Under the pieces are notes generated by a model. It made no database searches, was not told where the DNA came from, and worked only from the letters and a program-made list of their open reading frames with translations. 64,000 nt of DNA from contig NZ_JAMQHS010000007.1 of NCBI RefSeq assembly GCF_023845585.1, positions 1-64,000 of the forward strand, read 5' to 3'. Position numbers and translations under genes: made by a program. This document shows, piece after piece, positions 42,672-51,766 of the stretch (positions are counted from its first letter, which is position 1; the number at the start of each line of letters is the position of its first letter). Source of the stretch: Clostridium sp. CMCC3677. Its GTDB lineage: Bacteria > Bacillota > Clostridia > Clostridiales > Clostridiaceae.

Positions 42672-44405
42672 TTATATTTCTACAATTACTGGTAATATCA
42701 TAGGCTTTCTTTTCATTGTAGTATATACAAAACTATCTACTTCTCTTCTTATTCTATTTTTAATTTCTGCCCATTGTGTTATATTATCGTCTAAACATTT
42801 TTCTACAACTTTTGTAACTATACGTCTTACATTGTTAATTAAATCTTCAGAATTTCTAACATATACAAAACCTCTTGACACTATATCTGGTCCTGATAAT
42901 ATTACCTTATTTCTTCTATCTATTGCTACTACTACAGTTATAATTCCATCTTCAGCTAAATTTTTTCTATCTCGCAAGACCATATTTCCCACATCGCCAA
43001 TTCCAAGACCATCTATAAGAACTCTTCCAGATGGCACTTTTCCAATAACTTTTCCCTTGTTTTTTGATAATTCAAATACATCACCTGTATCTAATATAAA
43101 TATATTCTCTTCTTTAAGCCCCATACTTTGAGCAATTTTAGCATGAGTAATCAAATGTTTATATTCACCATGTACAGGAATAAAGAATTTAGGTTTTAAT
43201 AAGCTTTGAATCACCCTAAGTTCTTGTTCACATGCATGACCTGAGACATGTATGTCTTCTATTGTTTTATATATTACATTAGCACCTTTTTCAGTCAAGT
43301 CATTTATTAAATTTGATACAGCTTTCTCGTTTCCTGGTATTGGAGATGCTGAAATTATAACCACATCTCCCTTTTGTATTTCTATATATTTATGAGTTGA
43401 CGCTGCTATTCTAGAAAGAGCTGCCATTGATTCACCTTGACTACCTGTTGTCACAATAGTAATTTGGTCATTTGGACAATTCTTTATTTCATCTAATGAT
43501 ACTATCATTTCTTTAGGTATAGATAAATATCCTAAATTCATTGCAATCTCTGATATTTTCTCCATACTTCTACCACTAAAAGCTATCTTTCTTTTATTTT
43601 TTATAGAACAATCGCTGATTTGTTGAAGTCTATGAACATTTGATGCAAATGTAGATACAATAACTCTTCCGGTTGCTTTACTAAAAAGATTATCTAGTGT
43701 TTCTCCAACTGTCTTTTCTGACATTGTATATCCTTTATGTAATGCATTTGTGCTATCTGCCATCAATAATAATACACCTTTTCTGCCTAGTTCTGCATAT
43801 CTTTGAAGATTTATTACATGACCATCTATTGGAGTAAAGTCAACCTTAAAATCTCCACTGTGTACAATAATTCCCATTGGTGTATGCAATGCTATAGAAC
43901 AAGCATCAGGAATACTATGATTGGTTCTAATAAATTCGATATTAAAATTCTTTAATTTTATAGTTTCACCAATTTCAACAAGATTTAATTTACAATCATT
44001 TAACATATGATGTTCTTCTAATTTACTTTCAATTAATGCTAATGTTAATTTTGGTGCATATACTGGAACATTAATTTGTTGTAATACATACGGTATTCCA
44101 CCTATATGATCTTCATGACCATGAGTTATAAAAAAGGCTTTTACCTTATTTTTATTTCTTATTAAATATGTAACATCAGGAATTATGATGTCAATTCCAT
44201 AAAGATCTTCATCTGGGAATGCTAAACCACAATCTATAACAATTATTTCATCACCATATTCAAATGCTGTAATATTCTTTCCTATTTCTCCAAGTCCACC
44301 TAATGGAATTATTTTTAATTTCGCCTTATTTTTTAGTGAAACCTTCTTTGGTTTGTAACTTTTTAAATTTTTAGTTTCTTTTTTAGTTTCTATAGTGTTT
44401 TCCAC
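42672..44405 (-). CDS. rnj: Ribonuclease J
   Basis: The ~577-residue metallo-beta-lactamase/beta-CASP RNase has the length of RNase J. After a basic N-terminal tail come IIPLGGLGEIGKN, DCGLAFPD, the FFITHGHEDHIGG metal motif, HSGDFKVDF, and beta-CASP motifs (STFASNVHRLQQ; VTTGSQGE; HVSGHA). The C-terminal domain ends RKPMILPVIVEI. RNase J is the 5'-3' exonuclease and endonuclease of Gram-positive mRNA decay. GTG 44405, seven bases after GAGGAG, is better placed than ATG 44420. There is one copy in the window, so J1 or J2 cannot be decided. Confidence 0.95.
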   Translation of the reverse strand: MENTIETKKETKNLKSYKPKKVSLKNKAKLKIIPLGGLGEIGKNITAFEYGDEIIVIDCGLAFPDEDLYGIDIIIPDVTYLIRNKNKVKAFFITHGHEDHIGGIPYVLQQINVPVYAPKLTLALIESKLEEHHMLNDCKLNLVEIGETIKLKNFNIEFIRTNHSIPDACSIALHTPMGIIVHSGDFKVDFTPIDGHVINLQRYAELGRKGVLLLMADSTNALHKGYTMSEKTVGETLDNLFSKATGRVIVSTFASNVHRLQQISDCSIKNKRKIAFSGRSMEKISEIAMNLGYLSIPKEMIVSLDEIKNCPNDQITIVTTGSQGESMAALSRIAASTHKYIEIQKGDVVIISASPIPGNEKAVSNLINDLTEKGANVIYKTIEDIHVSGHACEQELRVIQSLLKPKFFIPVHGEYKHLITHAKIAQSMGLKEENIFILDTGDVFELSKNKGKVIGKVPSGRVLIDGLGIGDVGNMVLRDRKNLAEDGIITVVVAIDRRNKVILSGPDIVSRGFVYVRNSEDLINNVRRIVTKVVEKCLDDNITQWAEIKNRIRREVDSFVYTTMKRKPMILPVIVEI

Positions 44406-44519
44406 ATTTTCACTCCTCATTTATTTTCATCTCTTATTTTAAGTATGTACATATACGATTAAATATATAACTTTAAATTTAAGTTATTCATTTGCAGTAC
44501 AATCATATATTTTTTATTT

Positions 44520-45142
44520 AAGTTAATACTATTTTTTCTATTCCATTATTAATCGGAAATATCTTTCAACAACTTTATAGTATGGTTGATACTATTATAG
44601 TCGGTAGATTTTTAGGCATCCAGTCTCTTGCTGCTGTTGGAGCAAGAGGATCTATTTTCTTTTTAATAATAGGATTTATAGTAGGACTTGCCAGTGGATT
44701 TTCTGTTATTGTTTCCCAAAAATTTGGTGCTAATGATGATGAAGGTGTAAGAAATTCCGTTGCAATATCATTAATTTTATATTTTATAATAACTATAATA
44801 ATAACCACTTTAAGTCTTTTATTTTCTAAATCACTATTAAGGCTGTTAAATACCCCAGAAGATATTATAAATAGTGCTAATGCTTATATAAGTGTTATCT
44901 ATGCAGGAATTGGAGATAGATTTATTCCTATGATGGCTGGCGTTGCTTAAATTATTAGTAAGAGTTATTGTTGCATTTACATTGCCTGCTATAATTGGGT
45001 ATACTGGCATATGTTTAGCTGCCCAATAGCATGGATTGCAGCATGTATTCCTTTGGCAATAAAATATTATAAAACCATAAACAAGATGAGTATTAATGAT
45101 TTAAATTTTTTAAAAACAAAATCAACAGAACTTCTTGGATAA
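44520..45142 (+). pseudogene. MATE-family efflux pump remnant
   Basis: The frame begins without a start (NTIFSIPLLIGNIFQQLYSM) and continues VDTIIVGRFLGIQSLAAVGA, typical of the first MATE half, up to a stop at ~44948. After an internal deletion the C-terminal part resumes in another frame (LLVRVIVAFTLPAIIGYTG), then shifts again to PIAWIAACIPLAIKYY and ends TKSTELLG. Loss of most of the transporter and two frameshifts make it non-functional. Confidence 0.88.
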
Positions 45143-45161
45143 AAAACAATGCATTAAAAAT

Positions 45162-45201
45162 ATTCCTTGGATAAAATAAATATTCCAAGGAATTTTATTT
45201 T
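45162..45201 (+). terminator. Terminator after the MATE remnant
   Basis: Arms ATTCCTTGG and CCAAGGAAT are followed by TTTATTTTATAT on the plus strand, the surviving terminator of the broken pump gene. Confidence 0.75.
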
Positions 45202-45351
45202 ATATACTGATCTACTAGATCACAATATTATTATACTTATATTCTTCATTATTCACTTCAAATAACATTTCTATAATTTTACTTTATATTAAGATTATAA
45301 CTCATTCATTTTTATATTAATACATCTTAATTATTAAATTTTAATTAAACT

Positions 45352-45412
45352 AAAAAAACAAGTCTTGTTTAAGTAAAAGTTAAAATATATTTCTTTTCAA
45401 ACAAAACCTTGA
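45352..45412 (-). terminator. Terminator after the YhgE/Pip gene
   Basis: On the minus strand, imperfect arms CAAGGTTTTGTTT and AAACAAGACTTG are followed by TTTTTTTAG. It lies 20-80 bp after the stop at 45430. Confidence 0.7.
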
Positions 45413-45429
45413 TTTTTTAATTATATTAC

Positions 45430-47580
45430 TTATTCTGAAATTCCACTTTCCTCAAACTTTTTTGTAAACTTTTCTAATAGTTTATTTATAGGCTTCTTTA
45501 AAAATACTGCAATTAAAATAGAAGCACCTCCATAAATTAACAATATTATTATATCTTTTGTTAATACTTCTCCTACTACTCCACCAATTGCTTCTCTTGC
45601 AAAAGATATAGCATATGTAAATGGTAAATAAGGATGTATCATTTGAAAAAATTTTGGGGTTAATTCTATTGGAAATGTTCCTCCTGATCCACCTATTTGT
45701 AATACTAATAATACTATTCCTATAACTTTTCCAACATTTCCAAAAACAGAAACTGCCGAATAAAGTATTGATACAAATACAGCACTAGTAAATAACATTC
45801 CTAGGACTAATAACATAGGATTTAAACAATATATTTTTAATAAATATAAATCTCCCATAACTACTATAAGTGATTGAATTAGTGCTACAGTCATAAATAG
45901 CATTAACTTACCAAAATATATTTCCCAAAATTTATATTCTCCATGAGTATTAACAGTTAAAATTGAAAGCAACAATAATAATCCAACCCATAAAGATAAT
46001 ACACTATAAAACGGTGTCATAGCACTTCCATAGTTGCCCATTGGATACAATTCTCTTGTTTCAAGATTTACAGGAGTAGTTAAAAAATCCGTTCTTTCTT
46101 GAACATCTTCTTTTAATAAGTCTATTAATTCTTTTAAACTCTGTTCGTCTGTTACATTTTTCATTTTATCTGTTATTTCATTTATTATTCTTTCTGCTTC
46201 TGGAAGTTTTTCTTTAACAAAAGTTATTCCTTCTATTCCTTTGTCTGCCCCTTTATAAGCAGTGTTTAATATGCCTTCAACATTAGGTAATCTTTTTTCA
46301 GCTTCTTCTATCATTGTTAATGTATTTTCAGCAACTTTAAATGCACTGTCAAATATATTATTTATTTGTGGAAGTATTTCTGTGTCAAACTTTAAATATA
46401 TATCTTCACTTGTTGATGCAATATTATCTGCTAATGTTTTTATATTGTTTAATAAACTTAAATCTACAGTATTTCCAGCATCTAAAGAATCTCTTATAAT
46501 TTGAAGTGAATTTTGAATTTTATAAATATTTTCTTGTAACGTTTCAAGCTTATTTACAATTCCATTTAGGGGCTTAGTAGAACTAATATTATTTAGTACT
46601 TTTAGAAACCTCAATACTGAATCATTTACTTTTTCTAAACTCTTTACCTTATTTATTAAATTATTAATCATTTCTGGTGCTTTCTCTGTTCCAGAGTTTA
46701 TAGCATCTATAATACTATTTGTATATGATGAAATATCTTTACTTATTTCTGAAACTAATCTAATATCTTCTTTAATTGTTGGTGACATATCATTTAATCC
46801 ACTCTTAGATACAGAAATAAAACTTTCTACCTCACTACTTAAGCTCTTAGTATTATTTAATGTTTCATAAATTAAAGGTATACCTTCCTGTATTTCTTTA
46901 ACTAACTCTTTAATTTTAACTACACCATCATAAGCTAAATCAGTTGCTTCATTTATTTCTCCGAACCTGCCTCTAATTTCTTCTAACATATTATATACAT
47001 TAGATATTTTAGGTATTTGATCTTCTAATTCAATTCCCACATCTCTTGATGCCGTAAGTAATGAATTACTAACTGTTTCAATTACACTCTTTGTAACATT
47101 TTCTTGAACTCCTGAAGCACCTTTATCAGTTAATTTAGGAGCAACTGCATTTATTTTTTCATTAACAGTATAAATTATAGTTCCTTTTTTAATATCACTA
47201 GTTATTATTGAAGTCATATCTTTTGAAAAGTCTTCTGGAATTGTTATTGTAGCATAATATTTCCCCTTTTTAATAGCTTCATCGGCTTCCTCTTCACTAA
47301 CAAATTGCCAACCTAATAAATTATTTTCTTTTAATCCATTAATAACTTCATCGCCTAAGATTATATAATTTTCCAATATATATGCACCTTTATCCTTATT
47401 TACAACACCAATTTTAATTTTACTTGTAGCTTCTTGTGAATATGGATCCCACGATGCTGCTATATTAAACCAAGCATATAAGGATGGTAGTAAACATAAA
47501 GCCATTATTACAATAAGTGCAGATGAGTTGGTAATTATATTTCTTATATCTCTTTTATAAATACTAAATATGTTTTTCAT
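45430..47580 (-). CDS. YhgE/Pip-type membrane protein (ABC-2-like)
   Basis: The 716-residue protein has one N-terminal membrane helix (~15-38: SSALIVIMALCLLPSLYAW), as in the YhgE/Pip family (Pip is the Lactococcus phage infection protein). A ~480-residue extracellular helical region with coiled-coil character follows, then five to six membrane helices at the end (~525-700), including GLLLLLSILTVNTHG, LGMLFTSAVFVSILYS and a QIGGSGGTFPIEL loop. The family is related to ABC-2 transporters and to the stalk-type EsaA-like proteins. The start ATG 47580 has a hairpin between it and its AAAGGAGA (see regulatory entry). Confidence 0.88.
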   Translation of the reverse strand: MKNIFSIYKRDIRNIITNSSALIVIMALCLLPSLYAWFNIAASWDPYSQEATSKIKIGVVNKDKGAYILENYIILGDEVINGLKENNLLGWQFVSEEEADEAIKKGKYYATITIPEDFSKDMTSIITSDIKKGTIIYTVNEKINAVAPKLTDKGASGVQENVTKSVIETVSNSLLTASRDVGIELEDQIPKISNVYNMLEEIRGRFGEINEATDLAYDGVVKIKELVKEIQEGIPLIYETLNNTKSLSSEVESFISVSKSGLNDMSPTIKEDIRLVSEISKDISSYTNSIIDAINSGTEKAPEMINNLINKVKSLEKVNDSVLRFLKVLNNISSTKPLNGIVNKLETLQENIYKIQNSLQIIRDSLDAGNTVDLSLLNNIKTLADNIASTSEDIYLKFDTEILPQINNIFDSAFKVAENTLTMIEEAEKRLPNVEGILNTAYKGADKGIEGITFVKEKLPEAERIINEITDKMKNVTDEQSLKELIDLLKEDVQERTDFLTTPVNLETRELYPMGNYGSAMTPFYSVLSLWVGLLLLLSILTVNTHGEYKFWEIYFGKLMLFMTVALIQSLIVVMGDLYLLKIYCLNPMLLVLGMLFTSAVFVSILYSAVSVFGNVGKVIGIVLLVLQIGGSGGTFPIELTPKFFQMIHPYLPFTYAISFAREAIGGVVGEVLTKDIIILLIYGGASILIAVFLKKPINKLLEKFTKKFEESGISE

Positions 47581-47585
47581 ATTAT

Positions 47586-47620
47586 GCTGCTACTTATACT
47601 CTATACAAGTAGCTCTCCTT
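47586..47620 (-). promoter_or_regulatory. Ribosome binding site separated from start by a hairpin
   Basis: On the minus strand, GGAAAGGAGA is followed by an 11-bp stem (GCTACTTGTAT, loop AGA, GTATAAGTAGC with two G-U pairs), then AGCATAAT and the ATG at 47580. Linear spacing is over 30 nt, but with the hairpin formed the effective spacing is about 9 nt. This could make translation of the membrane protein depend on RNA folding. Confidence 0.6.
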
Positions 47621-47842
47621 TCCATAACAAATAACATTCTTAAGTATATTATTAGGATATTTTCAAAAATTTATTAGTTATTTATTATAAAAGAGACGAT
47701 AATTCCAAGGTTAATAAAAACAGACTACAATAATAAAATAAATATAGATATTTTCAGATGCGTATATATAAGAATAGACAGAATTTCTTTAAGATTGTGA
47801 CTAAAGAAAAAATTTAGAAAGTAAAATAGAAAGTAAGCTTAA

Positions 47843-48004
47843 ATATAAAAAAATTGGCTCTGTCTTAAATCAATATTGACATATGCAATATGTAAAGCGG
47901 CATTGTAATCGTACTTTGAGAATTCTTAATGAGTATTCCTAAGTTCAATTACTCAGTCCGACTTTGCTTATGTATATATCAATAATAGATAAAACAGAGC
48001 CAAT
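47843..48004 (-). terminator. Transaldolase terminator split by a MITE
   Basis: On the minus strand, arms ATTGGCTCTGTTTTATC (48004-47988) and GATTTAAGACAGAGCCAAT (47870-47852) are followed by TTTTTTT. They are separated by the MITE copy E, which occupies the loop. Confidence 0.8.
47862..47995. mobile_element. MITE-like element, copy E, internally deleted
   Basis: This ~134 bp copy keeps subterminal TTGACATATGCAATATG ... TATGTATATATCAA and the TGGCATTGTAAT-like (here CGGCATTGTAAT) and CTCAGTCCG flanks. The core between GAGTATT and AGTATTCC is missing, consistent with deletion between the short AGTATT repeats present in full copies. Confidence 0.8.
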
Positions 48005-48011
48005 AAATACT

Positions 48012-48656
48012 TTATTTATTCATGCCTTCATAATCTTTTAAGAATTTTTCAATTCCTGCGTCTGTAAGCGGATGCTTGATCATTTGCATAATAACATTGT
48101 ATGGAATTGTTGCTATATCAGATCCTGCTTTAGCACAGTCTAATACATGAATTGGATTTCTAACACTTGCAGATATAATTTCAGTATCTATTCCATGAAC
48201 TGCAAATATTTCAGATATATCTTCTATTAATGTAATACCTGTACTTCCAATATCATCTAATCTTCCTAAGAATGGACTTACATAGCTTGCACCAGCTCTT
48301 GCTGCAAGTAATGCTTGTACTGCTGAAAAAATTAATGTTACATTTGTTTTTATTCCTTCTTTATGAAGAATATTTACTGCTTTTAATCCTTCTGCACACA
48401 TAGGAATTTTTATCACCATGTTTTTGTGAATTTTAGCTATTTCACGTGCTTCTTTAACCATTCCTTCACATTCCATTGAAATAACTTCTCCACTTATTGG
48501 ACCATCAACAATGCTTGTGATTTCCTTAATCACTTCTTTAAAGTCTCTTCCTTCTTTTGCTATAAGTGAAGGATTTGTAGTAACACCACAAATAACTCCT
48601 AACTCATTAGCTTTTTTTATTTCTTCAATATTGGCTGTATCAACAAAAATTTTCAT
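48012..48656 (-). CDS. tal: Transaldolase, TalC/fructose-6-phosphate aldolase family
   Basis: The 214-residue protein has the short form of transaldolase: [39 protein letters not shown] (Schiff-base Lys ~86), [19 protein letters not shown] and SPFLGRLDD. It interconverts sedoheptulose-7-P and glyceraldehyde-3-P with erythrose-4-P and fructose-6-P. Following transketolase and nucleoside phosphorylase genes, it feeds nucleoside-derived pentose phosphate into glycolysis. Transaldolase and F6P aldolase activity cannot be told apart from sequence by eye. Ribosome binding site AGGAGGA. Confidence 0.93.
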   Translation of the reverse strand: MKIFVDTANIEEIKKANELGVICGVTTNPSLIAKEGRDFKEVIKEITSIVDGPISGEVISMECEGMVKEAREIAKIHKNMVIKIPMCAEGLKAVNILHKEGIKTNVTLIFSAVQALLAARAGASYVSPFLGRLDDIGSTGITLIEDISEIFAVHGIDTEIISASVRNPIHVLDCAKAGSDIATIPYNVIMQMIKHPLTDAGIEKFLKDYEGMNK

Positions 48657-49020
48657 CGATTAATCCTCCTAATCTTTTCTTACTTTATTTATTCTATAAT
48701 TAGTATACATAATCCTTCAACTTTTAAAGTTAACGATTACTTTAGAACAAAATCGCTAAGGCGACTTTAGAGCCCTCGATTTTTTTAGCCATGCACCCTT
48801 TCCAAACGCAGTGCAGGAATAATGGTGCGGCATATGATTATTTTTTATTCTTTAGGTGTACTCATCATACCTTTAAAAAACAGTATCCTAAAAATTATAC
48901 ACAAATTTCTTAATAATATAAATTCCTAAAGAATAAAATATAACGTTTGCACTTACTTAAATAAATATTCTAAGTTTTAGATGAAATATTACTCCATCTA
49001 AAACTTAGAACTTTAATTTT
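48657..49020. promoter_or_regulatory. Transaldolase upstream region with structured segment
   Basis: There is no gene. On the minus strand, 48832-48785 can pair (GCCGCACC ... GGTGCATGGC), and 48783-48750 forms a second stem (AAATCG ... CGATTTT enclosing CTAAAG ... CCTTAG). A -10-like TATACT lies near 48702. I recognise no known riboswitch class. It is locally more GC-rich than its surroundings. Confidence 0.4.
48960..49012 (-). terminator. Terminator after deoD
   Basis: Perfect 16-bp arms, TTCTAAGTTTTAGATG and CATCTAAAACTTAGAA, lie ~10 bp after the stop at 49021 and are followed on the minus strand by TATTTATTT. Confidence 0.8.
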
Positions 49021-49728
49021 TTATAAAGAAACTATTGTATCAAGAGCAACTTCCATCATTGCTTTGAATGTTGTTTGTCTTTCTTCTGCACTTGTTACTT
49101 CACCTGTTATAAAGTGATCACTTACTGTTAATAAAGTTAATGCATTAACTTTATGTTTAGCTGCTATTGTATATAATGCTGCTGTTTCCATTTCAACTCC
49201 TAAGCAACCGAAATCAGCCCATTTCTTCCAATCTTCATTATCATCTCCATAGAATATATCTGAACTATATACACTACCTACTTTAGGTTCAAATCCTTTT
49301 TGTACTGCTATATCATAAGCAGGTTTTAATAAATCAAAACTTGCTGTTGGCGCATAAGTTCTACCTTGGAATCTTACTAAGTTAAGATTTGAATCTGTTG
49401 AAGTTGACATTGCAATTATAAGATCTCTTATTTTAACTCTTTCATGGTAACCACCACAAGTTCCAACTCTTATAAGGTTTTTAACTCCGTAGCTTTCTAT
49501 TAATTCAGTAGAATATATAGACATTGATGGGATACCCATTCCGGTTCCTTGCACTGATATTCTCTTACCTTTATATGTTCCTGTAAATCCATACATTCCT
49601 CTAACTTCATTGTAGCAAACTACATCTTCTAAAAAGTTTTCTGCTATAAATTTAGCTCTTAAAGGATCTCCTGGTAATAATACGCTTTCTGCTATAGCGC
49701 CTTCTGGTGCATTAATATGAATACTCAT
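49021..49728 (-). CDS. deoD: Purine nucleoside phosphorylase, DeoD type
   Basis: The 235-residue hexameric-type PNP cleaves purine (deoxy)nucleosides with phosphate to base and (deoxy)ribose-1-phosphate. Motifs: [57 protein letters not shown], a VEMETAALY nucleoside-binding segment and TVSDH (catalytic Asp). It follows transketolase by ~70 bp. Ribosome binding site GGAGG. Confidence 0.97.
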   Translation of the reverse strand: MSIHINAPEGAIAESVLLPGDPLRAKFIAENFLEDVVCYNEVRGMYGFTGTYKGKRISVQGTGMGIPSMSIYSTELIESYGVKNLIRVGTCGGYHERVKIRDLIIAMSTSTDSNLNLVRFQGRTYAPTASFDLLKPAYDIAVQKGFEPKVGSVYSSDIFYGDDNEDWKKWADFGCLGVEMETAALYTIAAKHKVNALTLLTVSDHFITGEVTSAEERQTTFKAMMEVALDTIVSL

Positions 49729-49801
49729 TGTGTCTTACCTCCGCTTATTATAATTTAATTAATTGTTATGTTTTTTAATTTGGGTCTTATATAAGTAAAA
49801 T

Positions 49802-50728
49802 CTATTTTAATATTGATTTAACTTCTTTAATTATTTCTTCACTAGTTAAATTATATTTTTTCATAAGTTCATCTGGTGTTCCTGATTCTCCAAATGTATC
49901 TTTAATTCCTACCATTTTAATTAAAGTAGGACATTCACTAGATACAACTTGAGAAACCATTGCTCCAAGTCCACCTATAATAGAATGTTCTTCAGCTGTA
50001 ACTATTCCTTTAGTTTCTTTAGCAGCTTTTAATATTATTTCTCTATCTATTGGTTTAATAGTAGAAATATTTATAACTCTTGCTTTAATTCCTTGAGTTT
50101 CTAATTCTTTTGATGCTTCTATAGCTTTTTGAACCATCATTCCTGTAGCTATGATAGTTACATCATTACCTTCTCTTACCTCAACACCTTTTCCGATTTC
50201 AAATTTATAATTATCATCGAATATATCTTCTGTATTGCATCTTCCAAATCTTAAGTAAACAGGACCATTAAATTCAGCAGCAGCTTTTGTTGCAGCCATT
50301 GCTTCTCTATGATCTGCTGGAACTATTACTGTCATATTAGGAAGTGAATTCATAAGTGCTATATCTTCAACAGATTGATGTGATCCACCATCTTCACCAA
50401 CTGTAATTCCTGCATGAGTTGCTGCTATTTTTACGTTAACCTTTGGATAACAAATAGAGTTTCTTATTATTTCAAAAGCTCTTCCAGTAGCAAAAACAGC
50501 AAATGTGCTTGCAAAAGGTATGTTTCCTACATTAGCAAAACCTGCAGCCATTCCCATTAAGTTTTGTTCTGCTATACCTGCATTAAAAAATCTATCTTTA
50601 AATTCTTCTTTAAATCCATTAGTTTTAGTTGATTTAGAAAGATCCGCATCTAAAACTACTACCTTCTCATTTTCACGTCCAAGTTCAACCAATGCCATTC
50701 CGTATGATTCTCTTGTTGCTTTACCCAT
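49802..50728 (-). CDS. Transketolase, C-terminal subunit
   Basis: The 308-residue protein is the pyrimidine and C-terminal half of a split transketolase: ATRESYGMALVELGREN, VVLDADLSKST, GIAEQNLMGMAAG (catalytic Glu binding the thiamine N1'), THAGITVGEDGGSHQ, then a C-terminal domain (EEHSIIGGLG). It pairs with the N-terminal subunit encoded 12 bp upstream (stop at 50741). Together they transfer two-carbon units from xylulose-5-P in the non-oxidative pentose phosphate pathway. Confidence 0.95.
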   Translation of the reverse strand: MGKATRESYGMALVELGRENEKVVVLDADLSKSTKTNGFKEEFKDRFFNAGIAEQNLMGMAAGFANVGNIPFASTFAVFATGRAFEIIRNSICYPKVNVKIAATHAGITVGEDGGSHQSVEDIALMNSLPNMTVIVPADHREAMAATKAAAEFNGPVYLRFGRCNTEDIFDDNYKFEIGKGVEVREGNDVTIIATGMMVQKAIEASKELETQGIKARVINISTIKPIDREIILKAAKETKGIVTAEEHSIIGGLGAMVSQVVSSECPTLIKMVGIKDTFGESGTPDELMKKYNLTSEEIIKEVKSILK

Positions 50729-50740
50729 TTTAAATTCCTC

Positions 50741-51556
50741 CTATCTTTCAATCTCACTTATTGCTTGATTTCTTTGTTCTTCATTAGGTGCTTGACCATG
50801 CCAACCTGCTTGATCTTCCATAAAGCTAACACCTTTACCTTTTACAGTCTTAGCAATGATAACGCTTGGCTTATCATTACACTTTTCAACTTCTAAGAAT
50901 GCTTCATTTATTTTGTCAAAGTCATTACCATCTTCACAAATAACAACATTCCAACCAAAGCTTTCAAATTTCTTATCTAAAGGAGAAACTCCCATTACAT
51001 CTTCATTTTTACCATCTATTTGAAGGCCATTGTTATCAATTATAGCAACTAAATTATTTAATTTATAATGAGCTGCTGCCATTGAAGCTTCCCAAACCAA
51101 TCCTTCTTGTAATTCTCCATCACCTAAAACAACATATATCTTAGCATCGTTCTTTTGAGTCTTAAGACCTAAAGCCATTCCCACTGCATTTGATATTCCT
51201 TGACCAAGTGATCCGGTTGAAACATCTACTCCTGGTACATGCTTAGAATCTGGATGTCCTTGAAGAAGAGCTCCTGTTTTTCTTAAATTGTATAATTCTT
51301 CTTTTGGGAAATATCCTTTTTCAGCTAATACAGAGTAAAGAGCTGGAGCTGCATGTCCCTTGCTTAATACGAATCTGTCTCTGTTAGGATCTTTAGGATT
51401 CTTAACATCAACATTCATTTTTTCATTGTATAAGTATGTTATTATTTCTGAGCAAGATAGTGAACCACCTGGATGTCCTGATTTTGCTGCATAAATCATT
51501 TCTATTATGTCTTTTTTTACTTCTTTTAATGTAGAAACTAAATTTTCTTTATTCAT
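50741..51556 (-). CDS. Transketolase, N-terminal subunit
   Basis: The ~271-residue protein is the thiamine-diphosphate-binding half of split transketolase: YAAKSGHPGGSLSCSEI, LSKGHAAPALY, GSLGQGISNAVG, GDGELQEGLVWEA and an IIDNNGLQIDG segment of the ThDP/Mg motif. I prefer ATG 51556 (GAAAGGT upstream) to ATG 51580. It is directly followed by the C-terminal subunit. Confidence 0.95.
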   Translation of the reverse strand: MNKENLVSTLKEVKKDIIEMIYAAKSGHPGGSLSCSEIITYLYNEKMNVDVKNPKDPNRDRFVLSKGHAAPALYSVLAEKGYFPKEELYNLRKTGALLQGHPDSKHVPGVDVSTGSLGQGISNAVGMALGLKTQKNDAKIYVVLGDGELQEGLVWEASMAAAHYKLNNLVAIIDNNGLQIDGKNEDVMGVSPLDKKFESFGWNVVICEDGNDFDKINEAFLEVEKCNDKPSVIIAKTVKGKGVSFMEDQAGWHGQAPNEEQRNQAISEIER

Positions 51557-51660
51557 ACCTTTCACCAACCAATCTTTCAATTTGTAGTATATAATTTAAT
51601 TAACTTTGTTTAAACATTCACATTTTAGCCTAGTTAAATCTAATATGCTTACATTTATGC

Positions 51661-51710
51661 TGAATTCTAATTTCCAGGTAAAATTAATTCTACCTGGAAC
51701 TAAGAATCTT
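51661..51710 (-). terminator. Hairpin after deoB
   Basis: Arms CCAGGTA and TACCTGG around an AATTAATT-rich loop lie ~70 bp after the deoB stop, inside longer imperfect pairing. The T-run is poor, so it may be a processing or weak termination site before the transketolase genes. Confidence 0.5.
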
Positions 51711-51766
51711 ATTATTCTAAAAATCAATGCAATTTTAAGATATTATATTCGTAATTTAAAATATTA

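Noticed and set aside
44575..44808. Minus-strand frame opposite the MATE remnant
   Set aside because: Shadow of the transporter reading frame with no start signal.
48735..48835. c-di-GMP, ZTP, T-box or purine riboswitch before transaldolase
   Set aside because: The conserved cores of these classes are not present; only two generic stems can be supported.
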